Shown: piece after piece, positions 47,392 to 56,005 of the stretch
Position numbering within the stretch: the stretch's first letter is position 1
Layout: every line of letters starts with the position of its first letter
DNA from: Aurantibacter_A sp965215845
Lineage (GTDB): Bacteria > Bacteroidota > Bacteroidia > Flavobacteriales > Flavobacteriaceae
Direction: 5' to 3'
DNA: 64,000 nucleotides
Assembly: GCA_965215845.1 (NCBI GenBank)
Contig: CBDCEL010000003.1
Location: 682,001 to 746,000 of the forward strand
The notes under the pieces: generated by a model
Told to the model about the DNA's origin: nothing
What the model saw: the letters and a program-made list of their open reading frames with translations, nothing else
Databases searched by the model: none
Translations under genes and position numbers: made by a program

Positions 47392-48370
47392 ATTTCTGCA
47401 TAAATTCTATCTTGGTAATTATGGTATTTCCAAAGCTACCTTTGAAATGGAGGAAATCCTGTACGGTTCAAAGGCCATGAATCTTGAAATCGATCAATTC
47501 ATCTTTGTTACTGGTCTTGCGAGGTCGGGAACCACAGCAGTAATGCGCAAGTTGTTCGAAACGGGGCATTATGCCTCCTTACAATATTCGAACATGCCTT
47601 TTTTGTTAAGCCCGAACTTATGGAAACGTAATTCAAATATCGAGGCTCATGAACGTGCCCACAAAGACGGAATTATAATAGATGGAAATTCTCCCGAAGA
47701 ATTTGACGAATATTTCTGGAAGGCCTTCCTTAAGGACTCCTACATTAAGACTAGCGGACTTGCCATCAATGAGATCGACCAGAAAACCCATGAAAAGTAC
47801 CTTGCCTACATCAAATTGATATGCCTTGCCAAAGGGAGGACAAAGTACGTTTCAAAAAATAACAACAACGTTTTGCGTCTTGACGCATTAAGAAAGATTG
47901 ATGGTTCTAGAATAATTATCTTATATCGCGACCCTATCACCCATGCCGCTTCTTTAATGAAACTTCATAAAAGTTTCTCACAAGACCAAGTGGAAGATTC
48001 GTTTGCCCTCGACTACTTCAATTTTCTGGGGCACCATGAGTTCGGTATAAACCATAAACCTTTCTTGCTGACCGAGGAATTTGAGCAATATAGAACTAAG
48101 TTCGACAAAGACGACTTCAATTATTGGTTGGCGATATGGTTGAATTATTATAGTTATCTACTAAAACACAGAGAAACAAATGATATTTTTATCTGTTTTG
48201 AAAAATTAATTGCGGATCCCGATTTTGTCTATGGCCGCCTATCCGAGAATCTTAAAATTGATTCTTTCAAACCTTCTGAGAAGCATAGTCCTACAGCCTA
48301 TCCCGCTCCTGTCTGTGACGAGCAATTATTGAAAAGGTGTTCAGAGGTATACGACAGGTTATCCAAATAA
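47366..48370 (+). CDS. Sulfotransferase family protein
   Basis: 334 residues. Phosphosulfate loop GLARSGTTAVM near residue 50 and a 3'-phosphate motif SRIIILYRDPITHAASLM. It differs from the other two sulfotransferases of the window (LARSGTT instead of GSGRSGST), so it probably modifies another position or residue. Overlaps the upstream membrane protein gene by 26 bases. Cytoplasmic by sequence. Confidence 0.88.
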   Translation: MASYSATDKFLHKFYLGNYGISKATFEMEEILYGSKAMNLEIDQFIFVTGLARSGTTAVMRKLFETGHYASLQYSNMPFLLSPNLWKRNSNIEAHERAHKDGIIIDGNSPEEFDEYFWKAFLKDSYIKTSGLAINEIDQKTHEKYLAYIKLICLAKGRTKYVSKNNNNVLRLDALRKIDGSRIIILYRDPITHAASLMKLHKSFSQDQVEDSFALDYFNFLGHHEFGINHKPFLLTEEFEQYRTKFDKDDFNYWLAIWLNYYSYLLKHRETNDIFICFEKLIADPDFVYGRLSENLKIDSFKPSEKHSPTAYPAPVCDEQLLKRCSEVYDRLSK

Positions 48371-48421
48371 AATCTGTACAAAGGTTGAACAATTCAATAT
48401 CACAATAAACTTAATTTCTGA

Positions 48422-49420
48422 ATGAGTATACAAAATCTAAACTTCGACCCCAACGCTAAAGTACTAGTTACTGGGGGTGCCGGCTTTATTGGATCAAACC
48501 TATGTGAGGCCTTATTGAACAATGGAAACTATGTTGTTTGCCTTGATAATTTTTCCACGGGCAAAAGGGAAAACATCATACCATTTATCGAATTGCAGAA
48601 TTTTAAGTTGATCGAAGGAGACATTCGAGATATGGAAAGTTGTTATGAGGCTTGTAATGATATTGATTATGTTCTTCACCAAGCCGCCCTAGGCTCCGTG
48701 CCGCGTTCGATAAAAGACCCGATAACGAGCAACGAAGTAAATATTTCCGGTTTCTTAAATATGTTGGTCGCCGCTCGTGACTCAAATGTCAGGCGTTTCA
48801 TTTATGCCGCCAGTTCGTCAACATACGGCGACTCAAAGGGCATGCCCAAAGTAGAAGAGATCATAGGAAATCCACTTTCTCCCTATGCCATTACTAAATA
48901 TGTAAATGAACTGTATGCCGGCGTTTTTGGAATGACTTATGGTATCGAGACCGTCGGTCTTCGATATTTTAACGTTTTTGGAAGAAGACAAGACCCTAAT
49001 GGTGCTTATGCAGCGGTAATTCCCAAATTTACTATGCAGCTAATGAAACATGAGTCTCCAACAATAAATGGGGATGGCTCTTTTTCAAGGGATTTTACGT
49101 ATATAGACAATGTTGTTCAAATGAACACTAGGGCTATGATGGCAGATAATAAAAAAGCCTTGAACACCGTTTACAATGTAGCCTTTGGCGAACGAACCGA
49201 CTTGAACGAACTTGTGAACCTCTTAAAGGAATATTTAAGTGAATTCGATCCGGAAATCAGTAAAGTCGAAGTGATATACGGACCTGAACGACAGGGTGAT
49301 GTACCCCATTCTTTGGCTTCTATCGAAAAGGCAAAAAATTTACTGGACTATAATCCCAAATTTGATATCAAAGATGGTCTAAAGGAAGCCGTTAACTGGT
49401 ATTGGGCAAACCTAAAATAA
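48422..49420 (+). CDS. UDP-N-acetylglucosamine 4-epimerase (WbpP/TviC-type SDR)
   Basis: 332 residues. VTGGAGFIGSNLCEALL, DNFSTGKRENI, AASSSTYGDS and SPYAITKYVNELY (catalytic Tyr-x-x-x-Lys) match the WbpP/TviC/Gne group that interconverts UDP-GlcNAc or UDP-GlcNAcA with the galacto form. Start at 48422, 51 bases after the sulfotransferase stop and 9 bases before the dehydrogenase gene. The pair yields UDP-GalNAcA, an acidic amino sugar donor. Confidence 0.9.
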   Translation: MSIQNLNFDPNAKVLVTGGAGFIGSNLCEALLNNGNYVVCLDNFSTGKRENIIPFIELQNFKLIEGDIRDMESCYEACNDIDYVLHQAALGSVPRSIKDPITSNEVNISGFLNMLVAARDSNVRRFIYAASSSTYGDSKGMPKVEEIIGNPLSPYAITKYVNELYAGVFGMTYGIETVGLRYFNVFGRRQDPNGAYAAVIPKFTMQLMKHESPTINGDGSFSRDFTYIDNVVQMNTRAMMADNKKALNTVYNVAFGERTDLNELVNLLKEYLSEFDPEISKVEVIYGPERQGDVPHSLASIEKAKNLLDYNPKFDIKDGLKEAVNWYWANLK

Positions 49421-49429
49421 AAACAACTT

Positions 49430-50710
49430 ATGAGTTCACCAAAAATTGCGGTAATAGGTCTTGGCTATGTAGGCTTACCATTGGCCAGACTATTTGCAAC
49501 CAAGTTTCCGGTCATCGGATTTGACATCAACAAAGAGCGAATCAATGAGTTAAACGCAGGGATCGACAGCACTTTAGAGGTTGAAGACCAGCTTTTACAA
49601 GAAGTGTTGGTGAACTCCTCAGATATGTCCAAAGGTCTTTATTGTACTGATCAAATTGACAAGATTGCCAATTGTAATTATTTCGTGGTCACTGTTCCAA
49701 CTCCTGTCGATAGTACAAATAGACCTATTTTGACACCCCTCTATCGATCTAGTGAAACCGTAGGGCAAGTCCTCAAAAAAGGAGATATTGTAATTTACGA
49801 ATCTACAGTGTATCCCGGCGTTACCGAAGAAGAATGCGTTCCAGTTCTTGAAAAAGTAAGTGGTTTGAAGTTCAACGAGGACTTTTTCGTCGGTTATTCG
49901 CCTGAACGGATCAATCCTGGCGACAAAGAACATACTGTTGAGAAAATTTTGAAGGTCACTTCTGGATCGACTCCTGAAATCGGAAAAAAAGTAGATGAGC
50001 TATATGCCTCGGTCATAAGTGCGGGAACGCATCTCGCTCCAAGCATCAAGGTTGCCGAGGCCGCAAAGGTTATCGAGAACTCCCAAAGGGATATCAATAT
50101 TGCCTTTGTTAATGAATTGGCGAAAATTTTCAACTTGATGTCAATAGACACAAGTGCCGTACTTGAGGCAGCAGGCACCAAGTGGAATTTCCTTCCATTC
50201 AAACCCGGCCTTGTAGGTGGGCATTGCATTGGCGTCGACCCCTATTATCTTGCTCAAAGAGCCCAAGAGTTTGGATATCATCCTGAGATCATACTAGCAG
50301 GCCGTCGCATGAATGATAGCATGGGAAAATATGTTGCATCGGAAGTGGTGAAGTTAATGGTGCAGGCAGATATAAAGGTAAAAGGCTCGAATATACTTGT
50401 TTTGGGTATCACCTTTAAGGAAAATTGTCCGGATGTGCGTAATACCAAGGCCGTAGATGTCATAGAGAACCTCCAAAACTATGGAATCAACACCGACATT
50501 TATGACCCGTGGGCCGAACCCGATGAAGTGTCTCATGAATACAATCTGGAAACCACTAAAACACTTCCCGATAAGAAATATGATGCCATTGTTCTTGCCG
50601 TGGCCCATAAAGAGTTTTTGAAATTGGATTTGAGAACCATGCTCCAAGACCAGGGCATTTTATATGATGTAAAGGGAATATTGCAATGTAAGGTCGACGG
50701 TCGCCTGTAG
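49430..50710 (+). CDS. UDP-N-acetyl-D-hexosamine 6-dehydrogenase (WbpO/TviB-type)
   Basis: 426 residues. NAD site IAVIGLGYVGLPLARLFA, the VPTPVDSTNRPILTPL and YESTVYPGVTEEECVPVLE segments, and the catalytic region VGGHCIGVDPYYLAQRA. These are diagnostic of the WbpO/TviB group rather than of UDP-glucose dehydrogenase. With the preceding epimerase it forms UDP-GalNAcA. This is the last gene before a 387-base regulatory gap. Confidence 0.93.
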   Translation: MSSPKIAVIGLGYVGLPLARLFATKFPVIGFDINKERINELNAGIDSTLEVEDQLLQEVLVNSSDMSKGLYCTDQIDKIANCNYFVVTVPTPVDSTNRPILTPLYRSSETVGQVLKKGDIVIYESTVYPGVTEEECVPVLEKVSGLKFNEDFFVGYSPERINPGDKEHTVEKILKVTSGSTPEIGKKVDELYASVISAGTHLAPSIKVAEAAKVIENSQRDINIAFVNELAKIFNLMSIDTSAVLEAAGTKWNFLPFKPGLVGGHCIGVDPYYLAQRAQEFGYHPEIILAGRRMNDSMGKYVASEVVKLMVQADIKVKGSNILVLGITFKENCPDVRNTKAVDVIENLQNYGINTDIYDPWAEPDEVSHEYNLETTKTLPDKKYDAIVLAVAHKEFLKLDLRTMLQDQGILYDVKGILQCKVDGRL

Positions 50711-50864
50711 TAGTACTATCTTTTTTGAATAAATCGACAAATAGTTTTTAAAACACCTTCCATTTCTGGGGTATTTCCCCTCATGTATTAGGCAACCGCA
50801 ATTGCTGTGGCAATCTAAACGGTCGTCTTTTCATCATGATGTATAGGAAAACTATGCGGTTCTG

Positions 50865-51040
50865 TGCATTTCATCGAATATATTCCAAAAAAAATGTTAA
50901 ATCCCTTTTCCTAGACGTCCGTTCATCGATCTTTCCGGGTATATACCGACAATTGTCATAACAATTTTGACCTGATTTTTGCGTTAGCTCATTTGTGATT
51001 ATGCATTTCGTCGAAAAAAAGATGTTTTTCGTCGATTAAT
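50865..51040 (+). promoter_or_regulatory. Cluster of TTTC(A/G)TCGA elements upstream of the PKD/beta-helix lipoprotein gene
   Basis: Four copies in the 387-base gap 50711-51097: TTTCATCGA at 50869, GTTCATCGA at 50921, TTTCGTCGA at 51006 and TTTCGTCGA at 51027. Two are preceded by TGCA (TGCATTTC(A/G)TCGA). The last two are exact direct repeats 21 bases apart, two helical turns. The last copy covers the -33 position of TACTATTG at 51054-51061, a one-mismatch -7 box (TAnnTTTG). This is the layout expected for an activator binding direct repeats. The regulator is not identified. Confidence 0.6.
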
Positions 51041-51097
51041 CCAAGTAAATATTTACTATTGCAAGATTTACCAACTAAAAAATGACCAGGTAGCCCT

Positions 51098-54000
51098 ATG
51101 AGATTTAACCCCACTAATTCCCACAGTCATTTCGTATGCTTTGTGTTGTTGTCTTTGATTTTGATTTTGTCTTGTAGCAAAGACAGTGATCTCTTGAACG
51201 ATGCGCTATTCAATGAAGCGTCTCAATCTATTGAGGAGCGGGAAGCAAAAGAAGCATCATCGGCGGAAACCGAGGAAGAATCATCACCTGATACGACTCC
51301 AGAACCCGAAATCATTACCGAAGAAGTGTCAAATGAAGAAGATCCGGTAGACCCTTTGGAAGGCCTTGAGGCTAGAACAACCAGTTTCCCACCAATTCAA
51401 GATGCCCATTATCAAAGTGGTAAGTTATATAATCAACACATCATCAGGTTAGAGGAAGGCCACCGAACAAGTTATCTGAAATTTGATTTAGGCCAGATAG
51501 ATTCGATTGGAGGGCATATTACCGCAGCTACTTTGCAATTCACGATCAGCAGTGATGACGGTGATGGCACCATCAAAGTATTCAGGGGAGAAACAACCGA
51601 TTGGACCGAACATGATTTGAGCTCCACGCCAAAATCGGGTGTTGAACTTGGGAGTTTGATCAAGCAGTACAAAATTGGATCGACAGAAGAGATTCCACTT
51701 GAGGCCGAACACCTAAGAGCCCAATCCGAGACCTTGATAATGGACCATGAAGATGGTAACGATTTGGCTTTCGCCTCCAAAGAACATCCCTCAGGTAACG
51801 GGCCAAAACTAGTGGTTACCTATAATGCCCCTGAAGATGCCGAAATCATTGTACCTGTTGAGACCGATGCTTCCCTACCTGTGGAAGAGGCCACCAATGA
51901 AGATGAAAATGAGGCCCCCATGGCTGTCGCTGATGGAAGCCCCTCTACAGGAAAGGCACCGCTGGAGGTAACATTCAAGGGCAGTAATTCTACCGATGAC
52001 AAAGAGATTACCTCCTACCAATGGAATTTCAAGGATGGCTCTAGCTCAAACATCAAAGATCCTACCCATGTTTTTGATGAACCCGGCACGTATAACGTTT
52101 TACTCAAGGTTACCGACGAAGAGGGCCTTGAAGATACCGATATTGTGACAATCACTGTAAATGACGAGGAAAATGAAGCTCCCAAGGCCGTTGTCACAGC
52201 TACACCAACATCAGGTGTGGCTCCTTTGGAGGTTCAATTCAAAGGAAGTAACTCAACAGATGATAACGGTATCTCAAGCTATTCTTGGAACTTCAAGGAT
52301 GGGACAACTGCCTCCAACGCCAATCCGAGCCACACATTTAATGAAGCGGGCGAATACAAGGTAAGCTTGACGGTAGAAGATGAAAATGGCTTGACACACT
52401 CGAAAACAATCACTATAACGGTGGAGGAACCAGCAGAAAATGAGCCCCCAAAAGCAGTTGCCACTGCCACGCCATCCTCAGGAATCGCACCACTGGAAGT
52501 ACAGTTTAAGGGCAGTAATTCGACGGATGATAAAGGTATTGACAGTTATCATTGGGACTTTAAAGATGGATCCACTGCCACTAGCAAAAACCCATCCCAT
52601 ACATTTAGCGAGGCCGGCGAATATAAGGTGAAGTTGACTGTTACGGATGAAGATGGACTTCAAGCGACGAAGACAGTAACCATCACTGTCTCAGAACCTG
52701 CCCAAAATGAACCCCCTAAGGCCGTTGCAACAGCGACACCCAATTCGGGAGATGCGCCTCTCGAAGTACAATTCAAGGGAAGCAACTCCACCGATGACAA
52801 TGGTATAGCTACTTATCACTGGGACTTTAAAGATGGTTCTACGGCAACCAGCAAAAATCCATCACATACATTCACGGACCCAGGTGAATATAAAGTAAAA
52901 TTGACCGTAAAAGACGATGATGGATTGGAGGATACCAAAACGGTCACCATAAATGTAACCCAACCCAGTAGCGGAGGTGGGAACAATGGAAATTATCCTT
53001 CAAATGCCGTTTTTGCTTCGGATTTTGGGTATAAATCAGGAGACGCTACCGAAGCATTTGAAGACGCTCTGAATTCTGGAAATTCCTTCATTGTTATTGA
53101 CAAACAAAGCAGTGATTGGATTATTAAGCCAACTAGAATTTATGATTTGAGAAATACAACCATTGTGTTTGAGTCAGGTGTGGTTTTGAGAGCTAAATCA
53201 GGTGCTTTCACGAAAACCAACGACATTTTGTTACAGTTGGCCAGGGCCAATAATGTTGAAGTCAGGGGGTATGGCGCGACCCTAAAAATGAACAAAGGGG
53301 AGTATTCAACGGGCGAACATAGGCATGCCCTGTCGATTGCAAAAGGAAACAATGTTACAGTAAAAGGCCTAACCTTAAGGGACAGCGGAGGCGATGGCAT
53401 TCATATCGCTGGAATGGAGACGGGAAGCTATTCGCAAGATATTACCATTGAAGATATTCTTTCCACGAACAACAAAAGACAAGGAATGACCATTGTAAGC
53501 GCGAAAGATGTGTGGGTAAAAAATTCGGTATTTGAGAAAACTAACGGCACAAAACCTGAGGCGGGTGTCGATCTTGAACCCAATTTTGCCAGTGAAAGGT
53601 TGGTAAACATCAATTTTATCAACTGTAAATTCAGAAACAATGATGCAGCAGGTTTTATGATTGCGGCAGGACTTATGACAAGTTCTTCAACCCCAATTAG
53701 CGTTACGGTCAGAGACAGTGAGTTTAGTCATAACTCCAAATCCCCTGGTAGCGGAATCCCAAAAACCGAAATAAGAATTTCCGCGGGTACTACCACAAAT
53801 ACCGTTAGAGGTACTGTGCGATTCGAAAGAGTCACTTTCAATGGAAGTAATCATAGTATTATGAGCACCAAGAAACCTGCGGATGCCTTCAACGTAATCT
53901 TCAAGGATTGTACGGCCAAAGATGTGGTCAAAAGTGGAACTGACTCGCCAATAGAACTACAGGCAAGTTCTGTGGAAAACACCTTGGGTGGTTTTACGTT

Positions 54001-54193
54001 CACGAATTTCTACATAGAATACACTAAAAATGTTCCTTTTATGGAAATAAAGGCCCCTAGTACGATGACGGTCAAAAATATTACCGGGAGCTTTACCATA
54101 AAAGAACCTAATGATCATCCATTGAGGTATACGGGAAGTTACAATCCTTCAAAAAATGTAAATGTATCAATAAACTATAATCATATCAATTAA
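51098..54193 (+). CDS. Surface lipoprotein: CBM96/DNRLRE-like, four PKD, right-handed beta-helix
   Basis: 1031 residues. Lipoprotein signal with lipid cysteine C26 followed by SKDSDLL, an acidic export-like motif; a long acidic linker (35-90); a DNRLRE/CBM96-like beta-sandwich (about 93-243); four PKD domains (273-355, 361-443, 450-531, 539-620); and a parallel beta-helix (634-1031) homologous to the protein at 54216-55487. The helix has GGDGIHIAG and GVDLEPN motifs. Beta-helix proteins of this kind are lyases, epimerases or binders of polyuronates; which applies is not decided by sequence. Starts 57 bases after the second TTTCGTCGA copy. Confidence 0.9.
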   Translation: MRFNPTNSHSHFVCFVLLSLILILSCSKDSDLLNDALFNEASQSIEEREAKEASSAETEEESSPDTTPEPEIITEEVSNEEDPVDPLEGLEARTTSFPPIQDAHYQSGKLYNQHIIRLEEGHRTSYLKFDLGQIDSIGGHITAATLQFTISSDDGDGTIKVFRGETTDWTEHDLSSTPKSGVELGSLIKQYKIGSTEEIPLEAEHLRAQSETLIMDHEDGNDLAFASKEHPSGNGPKLVVTYNAPEDAEIIVPVETDASLPVEEATNEDENEAPMAVADGSPSTGKAPLEVTFKGSNSTDDKEITSYQWNFKDGSSSNIKDPTHVFDEPGTYNVLLKVTDEEGLEDTDIVTITVNDEENEAPKAVVTATPTSGVAPLEVQFKGSNSTDDNGISSYSWNFKDGTTASNANPSHTFNEAGEYKVSLTVEDENGLTHSKTITITVEEPAENEPPKAVATATPSSGIAPLEVQFKGSNSTDDKGIDSYHWDFKDGSTATSKNPSHTFSEAGEYKVKLTVTDEDGLQATKTVTITVSEPAQNEPPKAVATATPNSGDAPLEVQFKGSNSTDDNGIATYHWDFKDGSTATSKNPSHTFTDPGEYKVKLTVKDDDGLEDTKTVTINVTQPSSGGGNNGNYPSNAVFASDFGYKSGDATEAFEDALNSGNSFIVIDKQSSDWIIKPTRIYDLRNTTIVFESGVVLRAKSGAFTKTNDILLQLARANNVEVRGYGATLKMNKGEYSTGEHRHALSIAKGNNVTVKGLTLRDSGGDGIHIAGMETGSYSQDITIEDILSTNNKRQGMTIVSAKDVWVKNSVFEKTNGTKPEAGVDLEPNFASERLVNINFINCKFRNNDAAGFMIAAGLMTSSSTPISVTVRDSEFSHNSKSPGSGIPKTEIRISAGTTTNTVRGTVRFERVTFNGSNHSIMSTKKPADAFNVIFKDCTAKDVVKSGTDSPIELQASSVENTLGGFTFTNFYIEYTKNVPFMEIKAPSTMTVKNITGSFTIKEPNDHPLRYTGSYNPSKNVNVSINYNHIN
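51914..52963 (+). repeat. Four tandem PKD domain repeats
   Basis: Four units of about 88 residues share APLEV(T/Q)FKGSNSTDD, W(N/D)FKDG and G(E/T)Y(K/N)V; units 3 and 4 are the most alike (HWDFKDGSTATSKNPSHTF in both). DNA identity is visibly lower than protein identity, so the expansion is not recent, in contrast to the 674-base repeat of the giant gene. Confidence 0.9.
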
Positions 54194-54217
54194 TAGATTT
54201 TAGGGATAAAACCTATT
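54192..54217. terminator. Candidate bidirectional terminator between convergent genes
   Basis: AATAGATTTTA / TAAAACCTATT form an 11-base A+T-rich stem with one mismatch and a GGGA loop, located exactly between the two convergent stops and using parts of both stop codons. There is no strong T run, so efficiency is uncertain. Confidence 0.35.
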
Positions 54218-55487
54218 AAAATTTGGTAGTGAATTTCAATTCCAAATTTGCATTTTTACTTGAATCGTAGTTTATATATTCAATATTGCCAGGGTTGGGT
54301 TTTTCAAGCGTTATTTCACCTGTGATATCACTTACCCCCCTTAATGTACCCAACCTAGAACCTCTTATGGTCATAAAATTAACCTGTGATTCATTATTGA
54401 TAAATAAATGATTGAACTCATATCCGCCTAATGGACCACTCGTTTTATAATAATCTGGCACTTCGAGATAAACGGTGGGCGACTCTCCATTTTTGCTTGT
54501 ATTTTTCAATTTGCAGCTGTTAAAAACCACCTTAAAGGCATCTGCCCTTTTTCTGCTGTATAAAAGTCCCCATCGGGAGTTCTCAATCAGGCATTCTTCG
54601 AAAAGGACTTGGCCTTTGACCGGATTGTCTTTGTTGGCCGAAATTCTTATTTCGGTCCCTACCCTGGGGTTCTCAATAGAATTGTTGTTCGACAAAACGC
54701 AATTCTTAATGGTGATGTCCAAATCTTGTGAACTGCCATTCGATTTCCCAAAGGCAAGCATGATGCCCGAACCGTAGTTACCGCTAAAGATACAATCGTG
54801 GATTTCTACCCCTGTAACGACATCCGTCGCCTTATTCGGTTCGATATCCAGTCCCGCTCCCGGCATGGTTCCAACAGTATCCTTAAAGAGACTATTTTTC
54901 ACCACAATATTTTTCACGCTAATTAAGGTCATTCCCTGTCGTCTATTGTTAATGGACTTTATATTATCAATATAGATGTTTTCTGAGTATGCCCTCGCCC
55001 TACTTCCGGCCACGTAAATTCCATCACCGCCAGTATCGCGAACAGTGATATTCCTAATTTCAATATCGGTGCAACCCCTTAGGCTGATACCATGTCGCCA
55101 CTCGCCATCCGTATATTCAGATTTGTTCATAACAATCTTTGATTCATTCCCGATAATTACAATACCTCTACAGTTCGTAAATGTGAAAAGGGCATCATTG
55201 GTCTTTGGAAAGGCACCTGGTAAAGCTCTTAACTCAGTTCCATTTTCTAAGACGATTACCTTGTTTTTCAAATTCGCAAATCGCATTGGTCTCAACAACC
55301 AGGGTTTGCTCTGATTCGCAATCACAATTGTATCGGCATCCGAATTTAGTGCTCTTCTTAGTTCCTCGGTACAATTATCCACATAATCAAAAGTTACCCT
55401 CATGGATTGGGTAAATCCCTGAAAACTTAAAGTCATTGTTGACCAGAAAAAAAATATAGTCGAGATTCTCTTAATTTTGGAACTCAT
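54216..55487 (-). CDS. Exported right-handed beta-helix protein
   Basis: 423 residues. Signal peptide with a hydrophobic core (about 9-25, ISTIFFFWSTMTLSFQG). The rest aligns throughout with the beta-helix part of the 1031-residue lipoprotein: ALNSDADTIVIANQSKPWLL, SEYTDGEWRHGISL, GGDGIYVAG, NRRQGMTLISVKN, and AGLDIEPN. It lacks the lipidation cysteine, CBM and PKD modules, so it is probably periplasmic or secreted. Role: epimerase, lyase or binding of the polysaccharide made by the surrounding genes (inference). Its promoter lies in the 518-base divergent region that holds the TTTC(A/G)TCGA-like elements. Confidence 0.88.
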   Translation of the reverse strand: MSSKIKRISTIFFFWSTMTLSFQGFTQSMRVTFDYVDNCTEELRRALNSDADTIVIANQSKPWLLRPMRFANLKNKVIVLENGTELRALPGAFPKTNDALFTFTNCRGIVIIGNESKIVMNKSEYTDGEWRHGISLRGCTDIEIRNITVRDTGGDGIYVAGSRARAYSENIYIDNIKSINNRRQGMTLISVKNIVVKNSLFKDTVGTMPGAGLDIEPNKATDVVTGVEIHDCIFSGNYGSGIMLAFGKSNGSSQDLDITIKNCVLSNNNSIENPRVGTEIRISANKDNPVKGQVLFEECLIENSRWGLLYSRKRADAFKVVFNSCKLKNTSKNGESPTVYLEVPDYYKTSGPLGGYEFNHLFINNESQVNFMTIRGSRLGTLRGVSDITGEITLEKPNPGNIEYINYDSSKNANLELKFTTKF

Positions 55488-55628
55488 AAAGTGCTCAAAT
55501 TACAATGGTCCAAATGGCCTGAATATTAAGTTATCAAGCAATAATGTAATGTACAAAGTTTCTTTAATTATTAGATAATTCAAGTACCGATTTCCAAAAA
55601 AGCCTTATCAAGACAGCTCAAAAGATCT

Positions 55629-55852
55629 ATTCATCGACATTTGGATACTCGAAAAGTGCATTTTGTCTGATCATCGAATTAAATAACGTTTTGTCGATGT
55701 TTTACATCGGAAATCATGCATTTCATCCAATAAATCAGTCTTTTCACAACATTTTTTGCTGAATGTCAGTTAATAGAAGTGTTTCGTTCAACCTATGCAC
55801 CAATCAAGGAAAATCTGAAATGTTAATTAAACCTGCATTTCGTCGATTAATC
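55629..55852 (+). promoter_or_regulatory. Cluster of TTTC(A/G)TCGA-like elements in a divergent intergenic region
   Basis: In the 518-base gap 55488-56005 I see TTTCGTCGA at 55838 (inside TGCATTTCGTCGATTAATC), TTTCATCCA at 55721 (inside TGCATTTCATCCAATAAA), TTTTGTCGA at 55689, GATCATCGA at 55669, TTTTGTCTG at 55661 (preceded by TGCA), ATTCATCGA at 55629 and TTTCGTTCA at 55782. All have the same orientation. The perfect copy shares TCGTCGATTAATC with the 51027 copy. The region serves the beta-helix gene at left and the pectate-lyase-like gene at right. Nothing else is recognised in the gap. Confidence 0.55.
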
Positions 55853-56005
55853 GGGCATTTAAACGTCCAGCAAGACCGAACCGACGTATAAACATGTATA
55901 CCAATCAATATAAAACAACACACATGAATTAAGAGAACAGCATCGAGGTAAATACCCCGACCGTTCTGAAAGCCCAAATCAGAATTATAAACATTAACCT
56001 ACTCT

